Source: Xenopus tropicalis
Taxonomy: Eukaryota; Chordata; Amphibia; Anura; Pipidae
Direction: 5' to 3'
Assembly: GCF_000004195.4 (NCBI RefSeq)
Contig: NC_030678.2
Span: forward strand, 149,425,047 to 149,489,046
DNA length: 64,000 bases
Shown here: piece by piece, positions 57,571 to 64,000 of the stretch
How the letters are laid out: each line of letters begins with the position of its first letter
How positions within the stretch are numbered: position 1 is the first letter of the stretch
The notes under the pieces: model-generated
The model's database searches: none
The model's input: only the letters and a program-made list of their open reading frames with translations
What the model was told of the DNA's origin: nothing
Made by a program: the position numbers and the translations under genes

Positions 57571-59031
57571 ACATGTGCACAGGGCCAGAACTACAGGTCT
57601 GTTTCCAGTTGTCCTATTCCACTGCTTCAAGCAGCATTGGTAAAAATAAATGCTACCAAATGCTACCAAAGTGCCCTTCATATCTAGGAGAAGTGATTCA
57701 TGTCATGTTGAGGCATTAGAACATCGCTGCTCAAAATGCTCCATGTGCATATGCCCGAATCAGGAAGACTGGGGCAGAGAATTCATTTTAATTAAGTACT
57801 AGGCTGTCCTAGGCAGCAGGCACTTTACATCTAGATCATTCTTTGTGCCAACAGCAGACAAATAATCCAGAAAATTGACACACACACAAGTGATTAAATA
57901 ACCAGGCCAAGGGGGACGAAAGATCTTTTGCACTTACAGTTTCACATGTGGTTATAATATGAGAGTATGAGGTCTGATGAAGTGAGCACTTGAAAGTCAT
58001 TGTAGTAAATGGAAACATTTACTGATCTCAGTGTGAACGGCTGAATCATTTCAGTTTTTTCATATGGCAGTGGACAAAACACCACATTGTTTTACCATAT
58101 CAGCCAACAAAATGTCAAAGTAAAGAACAATAATGCTGCCCAGTGAGAGAAAGGCTGAGAGCACAGAGCATTCTGATCACCACTACCTGCCCTACGTCAC
58201 TTCCCATTCAACTGAATGACAAGCTATTGTTGGAGTTAAGTAGCCTGACAAGAAGCAGCAATACAAAAGTTTTGTATAGAACCTGCTTTACTTAGCATAA
58301 ACTCTTAAACAAGTACTGTATCACATGGGAATACTATTGCACTTTAGCAAGAAATGCTATGCACTTATGCATAATGGTGTAATAATGCAGCAATCTTCCT
58401 TCTGCCTCTTCTGTATGCAGGATACACATAACTGTGTGCACAATAACATAACTACTCCATAGTTACCAAATATCCCACATATCTCAGGCAAGTCCTGCAA
58501 AGTGCCCTATGTATATTCATAAAGCTCTTACCCCCTGTGGGTAGACTGCACATGTAATCTAGTCAAGGGGTTGACACAGTACTGCCCAGCTATCTATTTG
58601 AAGAACTAAAGCCTAAAAATATGGCTAGAGATGTAGTATTTTAAATACTGAATTTACTGTATTAGCCCACAGGTTGCGCAATCCTGTAATACAATTATCC
58701 AGGCCTTCAAACTTGTGCACAGAATCTGCCATCTTCTGACCCTGTTAGGCCTTCTTTGAGTGTCAGTGACACTGCCCATGCTCAGTGTGATCTGAGCTGT
58801 TGTTGAGAAGCTAAGCTTACAGGTCAAAGGAAATTAACAACACATTGCAGGAAAGTGAAGTTATAAAGCTGATGCAATGGAGATGATTATATATCAATTC
58901 TGGAGCACAGTTCTAAAGCCACTGCCATCACCATTCTGGACAGCCAGTACCTTTAAGACTGAAAGTCTTTAGGTTCTTGGCTTTATCAACTACTATAGCA
59001 AATTTAAAAAACTACTTAGTTTTATCTCATC
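57571..59031. other. Non-coding stretch
   Basis: Nothing recognised. Confidence 0.4.
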
Positions 59032-59039
59032 ATTTAGAT

Positions 59040-59545
59040 CAGTTGTTTTCAACCTTCCTAATGCCACGACCCTTTAGGCTAATGCCACACGAGGCGTAGG
59101 GCTGAAATTTTCGGCAAGCGGATAAACGCTTGCCGAAAATTCAGCCCTATGCCTGCTACTTGTGCCTGCACCCGAATGAATGGGATACGCTCGGGTGTAG
59201 GCACATGTAGCCGATATACGCAAGAAAACGCGAGACTTTGCATTCTCACGCGTTTTCGTGCGTATATCGGCTACATGTGCCTGCACCCGAGCGTATCCCA
59301 TTCATTCGGGTGCAGGCACAAGTAGCAGGCGTAGGGCTGATTTTTCGGCAAGCGTTTTCCCGCTTGCCGAAAAAATCAGCCCTACGCCGCGTGTGGCATC
59401 AGCCTTAATACAGTTTCACATGTTGTGGTGACCCCAACCATAAAATTATTCCGAAAACCCATCGGAAATATGTGTTTTCCGATAGTCTTAGGCGACCCCT
59501 GTGAAAGGGTCAAAGGGGTCCCGAACCACAGGTTGAGAACCGCTG
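59040..59545 (-). mobile_element. SPIN-type hAT MITE, reverse orientation, interrupted
   Basis: The ends CAGTTGTTTTCAACCTTCCT and AGGTTGAGAACCGCTG are SPIN-like, with an exact 8-bp target duplication ATTTAGAT (59032-59039 and 59546-59553). Without the 328-bp insertion and its 3-bp duplication the element is 175 bp and aligns, inverted, with the copy at 43584-43769. It has more substitutions than that copy (GTTTTCAACC for GTTCTCAACC). Confidence 0.9.
59077..59404. mobile_element. 328-bp near-perfect palindromic MITE, TTA-flanked, inside SPIN
   Basis: GGCTAATGCCACACGAGGCG at the left pairs with CGCCGCGTGTGGCATCAGCC at the right, flanked by TTA (59074-59076 and 59405-59407). The SPIN sequence resumes without loss (CCCTTTA | ATACAG). 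Each arm contains a sub-palindrome (TTTTCGGCAAGCG...CGCTTGCCGAAAA), then CTGCACCCGAATGAATGGGA and CGATATACG. The arms match over almost their entire length around a small centre near 59238, so the insertion looks young. The 3-bp TTA duplication suggests the PIF/Harbinger class. Confidence 0.92.
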
Positions 59546-59553
59546 ATTTAGAT

Positions 59554-61246
59554 CCTGCTAAACTTCTATTGAAGCAAAGCCGCCATCAGTAATTATGGGG
59601 CCCCAAACTGCTAAGTTATCAGGGCCCTCCCCCAATTATTAGACACCAATCATCTGGGCCCTCTGGGTGGAGGGCAGTGCCAACAAGTAAAGGGAACCTA
59701 AACAGAAAGACAATACACCACACAAATGCACCTCGCTTGCATACCCTTTCAAAAGGTCTGGTAACTTTGAGTGTACTGACTGATATACAATTTTCAGTCT
59801 TTTTGAGATTGACCTCAGATGTCTGGCCCTGCAAAGATTTTACTATACAGTCCAGTGATTTTCAAGGCTTTTTTTCTGCTATAGGAGAACAAAAAACAAC
59901 CAAAATATCAAAACCCTCTTTTCCTGCCCTTTTTATACCAATGAAATTTGCACTGCTGAAATCATCCATTATACTGCTCAGCTATTCATTCTCCTTCTGG
60001 CTGGGTTCATCAGTATCAAAGCTGGTGTCCTAACTTTTATGAACCATTCATCTCGAAATTAGCAAATGTTAATTAATTTCCACTTATCCATACTAAAATA
60101 TTTTTTTTAGATCTTTATACAAAGCCTACCACAACCCAGTTGCCTCTCTCTTCTCTCACTTGCTAAGCCCAAGCAAAAAAGTGTTGCAGAAAAATGTACT
60201 AGAGGTACCATAAGACATCTCATAAAGTTCCTGACTGGACTCACAGGGAGGGTCAAAATACATTTGTTTTGTAATGCAACAGGGAAGATCTGTTCTTGGA
60301 ACCAACAGTTTGGTTGTACAAAACCAGACGTAATTACAGAAGGTTGTTTCCTTATCAAACAGGTTTAATCCACTTCTAGTGAAATAAGCCAATACAAATT
60401 AGGAAATAGCAACTATTGTAAAATACGGTATATTGCAACATAGCTTACTCCTTTTGGCACAGTAATTCCCAGACGCTGGTACCAAAACCAGTGCTGAATC
60501 TTCACTGCTAAACTGTGATGCTTTGCTTAGGCCAGTATACACATGTTGATGGATAGTGCTGACATCAGTCATCAGCTTGGCCCCTAGGAATGCACTGCAA
60601 CTGAAGGGCCCCAAGCACTGAATTCTAACATGCTACCTTGTTAGTGGCCTCCAGGTGGTTTATTATTATTACACAACCTCAGACCGAGTAGGTTCCAGTT
60701 ACTTTAACATTCCCCCCCACTCCTCCCCAAAGCATGAGGTGTGGTTTAGATGCTATTTTGAATACAGAACTATGACAGTGCTCACAATATTTGCTTTGCA
60801 TGTTGACTTATTTTCAGAAGCAGTTGAGTGCCTTTTTCTGGCCAATATTGACTCAGCAAGTACTTGTGAAGATGACTAAACCAGATCTTTTTATACAAAA
60901 GCAACTTTGGTGCATGGGAGTGCCCATGCTAATTCAATATATGTGTATTAAGCAAGATTCCCATGCGTTAACACCGCATTTTAACCAAAAAAACTTACAA
61001 AGACAAAAGAACAATTAACACAAAATAAGGTTCATTTACCAAAGATTTTTTTTTTTTTTGCAACTCTTCATGCTGCTAGAACGAAGTGCAAACAGTTGCA
61101 GTGTATTCTGTAGGCAGCCCTGCATGCAAAAGAGGTGGAAGGTGGATGCCATATTGGCATTCCCTGGAACTCCCATTACATGCACATCAGGTGTACATTG
61201 CCAATTACACCTGCCAATGGCAAAACAGAAAAGAATGCAGGATTTC
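59554..61246. other. Non-coding stretch
   Basis: No gene is recognised. Short overlapping ORFs around 59619-60392 have no conserved domain that I can see. Confidence 0.4.
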
Positions 61247-61249
61247 TTA

Positions 61250-61555
61250 GGTTGACGCCACATGGGCGTATTCTTGGCAAGCCGAAAAACACTTGCTGAG
61301 AATACACCACGTACTATACATTTACCCTACCTTGTGCCTACACCCTAATGAATAAAATACGCTTGGGTGCAGGCACATGTATCCGATATCTGCCAAAAAA
61401 CGTGAGACTTTGTATCTTTGGAGGATATCGGCCTGCGCCCAAGCGTATTTCATTCATTCGGGTGCAGGCACAGGTAGGATCCTATGGCGGTATTTTTGGC
61501 AAGCGATTTTCGGCTTGCCGAAAATATACGCCATATGCTCAGTGTGGCATCAGCC
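61250..61555. mobile_element. TTA-flanked palindromic MITE, older copy of the 59077 family
   Basis: GGTTGACGCCACATGGGCGT and GCTCAGTGTGGCATCAGCC form the ends, flanked by TTA (61247-61249 and 61556-61558). Inner arms CTTGGCAAGCCGAAAA/GGCTTGCCGAAAAT and CTTGGGTGCAGGCACATGTA/GGGTGCAGGCACAGGTAG correspond to the 59-kb copy, with many substitutions. Confidence 0.88.
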
Positions 61556-61558
61556 TTA

Positions 61559-64000
61559 GACGGGCCCTCTTTACCTCTTGTATTGGACACTGGTTGTTTT
61601 TGTATGTAATATATATGTTCAGTGTATATATCCATTTGTTGTATAATTTTGCAGAATATGTTGGCGCTTCATACATAAGTGTTAATACAGATTTTATCAC
61701 AATGCCAGCTGTAATTTTATGGTAAAAGCCATTAGCTACTAAACGGCCCTCCTTTTATTGTACAGCGCTACAAAATTATTCACAAACACAAAAAAAAAAC
61801 CATATATACATCATATTAGAGAGTGCAACACAGAGTACACATTTTACAAAGCAGTGTAACAATTACTGCATATTTTATTTATGGTTTATATTAAATAGGA
61901 TTAGAAGGTTTCTCAGCCACATTGGGATACAGGTTTATTTAAAAAAGGGGGGTATTTAGAGGAGTATAAAATGTTACTGTATTTTTGGTCACACCCCTTT
62001 TTATTATGCAGGGCTTTGACGCATATGTTCCCAGCTGCTGGCTCTTACACCAAAAATAAAGGACTTCAAAATTATATACATATATTACATATTTCTATAG
62101 TGTAAGGTTAACTTTGACATATAGAAAATATTTTTTAGAGGTTTTTTCAAGCTGGTGAATGAATGTCTCTGAGCCTCCTTCCTCTGACATAAAGAGAAAG
62201 GACCTGCACATCTGAGTTTTCAGAAGAAACATTTCCATTCGTGTTCGATTTCCATTTGTGTGCGATTAGACTGAAAATTGTGTAAGTACCTAAGAAGCTC
62301 TAATACATGACATTTTGAAAGCACATACAGTGGCAGAACTACCAGGAAAGCAGTGGGTACAAATGCACCAAGGGCAAACCCCATGTGGCCCACCAGGAGG
62401 ACTGCAGCGCTGTGATGAGAAGCCATGGGAGGCACTTTGTAAGCAGAAGGATGACAGGCGATGTCAATTATTGCACTGGGTATGCAAGTAACACATAAGA
62501 TGTTTATAAAACAATAGTGTTGGTAATTAATTGGATAAAACTGTGATCAGACATTGTTCTTGGCAACCTACATGCATCCTGCTTGAAAACCTTACTGATA
62601 TCAAAACAATACAGTTTGTAACAATACATATTTAATTTGAAGTTGCTGGAGAGACAGATACGATCTATAAATACATATATATAAAAAAATAACCATCAGT
62701 ATGTTCACTATGAACGAATTAAAAAAACAAAACAAACTAACAAAAAGCATTGTTTTGTGGTACATGGACATCTGGTTAAACCAATGTTAGTATCAACTAG
62801 TATCAGACTTAACTCTTGGCGTTCAATTTTCACGTATGCGCTCCACTTAAACCCAGTGCCCCTCTCCCTGAAACAGACCATGGCCTGAGCAACACAAAAA
62901 TGCACACTAGGGACAGGCACCAGCCCAAACAAAAAACATATTTGGGGGGCCATGCACAAAAGTGGGTCCAAATAAAAGCAACCTGAAGCTGGATGACTAT
63001 GGGCTGCGCATTCAGAGAAGGATATCAGTATCAAAACAGGAGTCCCCCTAAAACAAGGGTTATATGGACTGGCAACTTTACTTCTGGGCTTTTATAGCCC
63101 TGTAATGTTCAGACCTCCTAACTCTTTTATTACAGTGCACATGGATACTGCTCTAAGATGTCTGCTGGAGTAAAGTTCAGCACAGCTAGTGACCCACTGA
63201 TATGCATTTTGGAAATGCTTTATAAAATTCAGCACTGCTCAAACCAATTTGACCCTTTCAGTCTTACTAATGAGCGCCATTATTTGTCACACAATGTGAT
63301 GTACATGACAGAGCACAAAAAAAAGAAAGTAAATAGAGCAAAAAGCTAGCAGCGCAGGCACGCCAAACAAAGAGGAGCCTACGGACTCATTCCAGGCTGC
63401 TGACTAAGCAACTTCACTCCATTTTCTTTTAACCTAGGAAACAGTGGGGATCTTAGATGTCCATCCCCCCAGCATCCCTGCTCACTAGTGTGAAAGCCTA
63501 TAGCAAAAATCCATAAAGAGGGTAAAAGGAATCTGAAGGAGAAAGATTGTCTTTAGGGAAAGAATGGAGACCCAGAAAGATGTTTAAATTCTTTCATAAA
63601 GTGAAATCTATTTTAAATGTGAACCATGAAGTAAACTGAACATTTGGTTTTAGCAACAGGCTACAGGGGTGAAAACAGTAAGGCAAGGGTGGTAATCTGG
63701 AAAAAGATACAGAAATGCAACTTGTCTCCCTGTAGTCTCCTCTGCTCCCCAGAACCCAAAACACAGAGTGGGCACATGTTGTAGGCCAGAACTGTATTGG
63801 TTATCAGTCCAGACTGCCCAGTTTGACTGGATAAGGAGACGGGTTGCTGACAGGCAGAGGCCTGGAAACTTCCAACTCTACTTTCACAGTGCAGGTATAA
63901 AATGGTAATACTTGACAGATCATACAAAGAAGGCTAAATAGTGAGCCAGTGGTCATAAAAATGCTCTGAAGTGCCACATCTGGCCAGTTGGCCCCCAGCT
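61559..64000. other. Non-coding end of the window
   Basis: No coding gene, RNA or intact mobile element is recognised. The region is AT-rich with short ORFs lacking domains. Confidence 0.4.

Noticed and set aside
1..64000. tRNA genes, rRNA genes and CRISPR arrays
   Set aside because: No cloverleaf with conserved A/B boxes, no rRNA sequence and no spaced direct repeats with variable spacers were found by reading. The tandem arrays are minisatellites without spacers.

Overview
The window is vertebrate genomic DNA, most likely from a Xenopus frog and more probably X. tropicalis than X. laevis, although the sequence alone does not separate them. The evidence is the protein-coding and microRNA content together with a dense load of frog-type miniature transposons: TTAA-flanked elements beginning TTAAAGG (the T2 MITE type), TTA/TAA-flanked palindromic elements, and SPIN-type hAT elements. 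The region is the amphibian counterpart of human 13q14, the DLEU2/miR-15a/16-1 locus.

Layout. Positions 1-1393 carry the TRIM13 coding exon on the + strand, preceded by a splice acceptor. A six-copy 72-bp minisatellite follows. KCNRG lies on the + strand in two coding exons (6997-7577 and 8897-9155), and its intron is largely a 13-copy minisatellite. On the - strand, pre-miR-16 (14577-14656) and pre-miR-15a (14710-14792) sit about 5.4 kb beyond KCNRG. The transcript that hosts them should start in the GC-rich island at about 32.4-33.4 kb, where a strong minus-strand splice donor is visible. This matches the human TRIM13 - KCNRG - (DLEU2: miR-16-1/miR-15a) - DLEU1 arrangement. From 33.4 kb to the end I see no protein-coding gene. 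This part would correspond to the DLEU1 side of the locus and consists of AT-rich DNA with many transposon copies, one decayed non-LTR retrotransposon, a second minisatellite array (53.4-54.0 kb) that is the reverse complement of the one in the KCNRG intron, and a second promoter-like patch at 56.4-56.7 kb.

How the genes relate. TRIM13 is an ER-anchored E3 ubiquitin ligase, KCNRG a soluble T1-domain suppressor of Kv channels, and miR-15a/16 a post-transcriptional brake on the cell cycle and survival. In mammals all are lost together in 13q14 deletions. In this window they share a neighbourhood; nothing here shows a joint pathway.

The most noteworthy observations are the intact microRNA cluster with a transposon-derived palindrome about 240 bp beyond it in the same primary transcript, the pair of oppositely oriented minisatellites 45 kb apart, the stacks of transposons nested inside transposons with exact target-site duplications, a 328-bp near-perfect palindrome inside a SPIN element, and a palindromic AT-rich repeat with 31-bp perfect arms.
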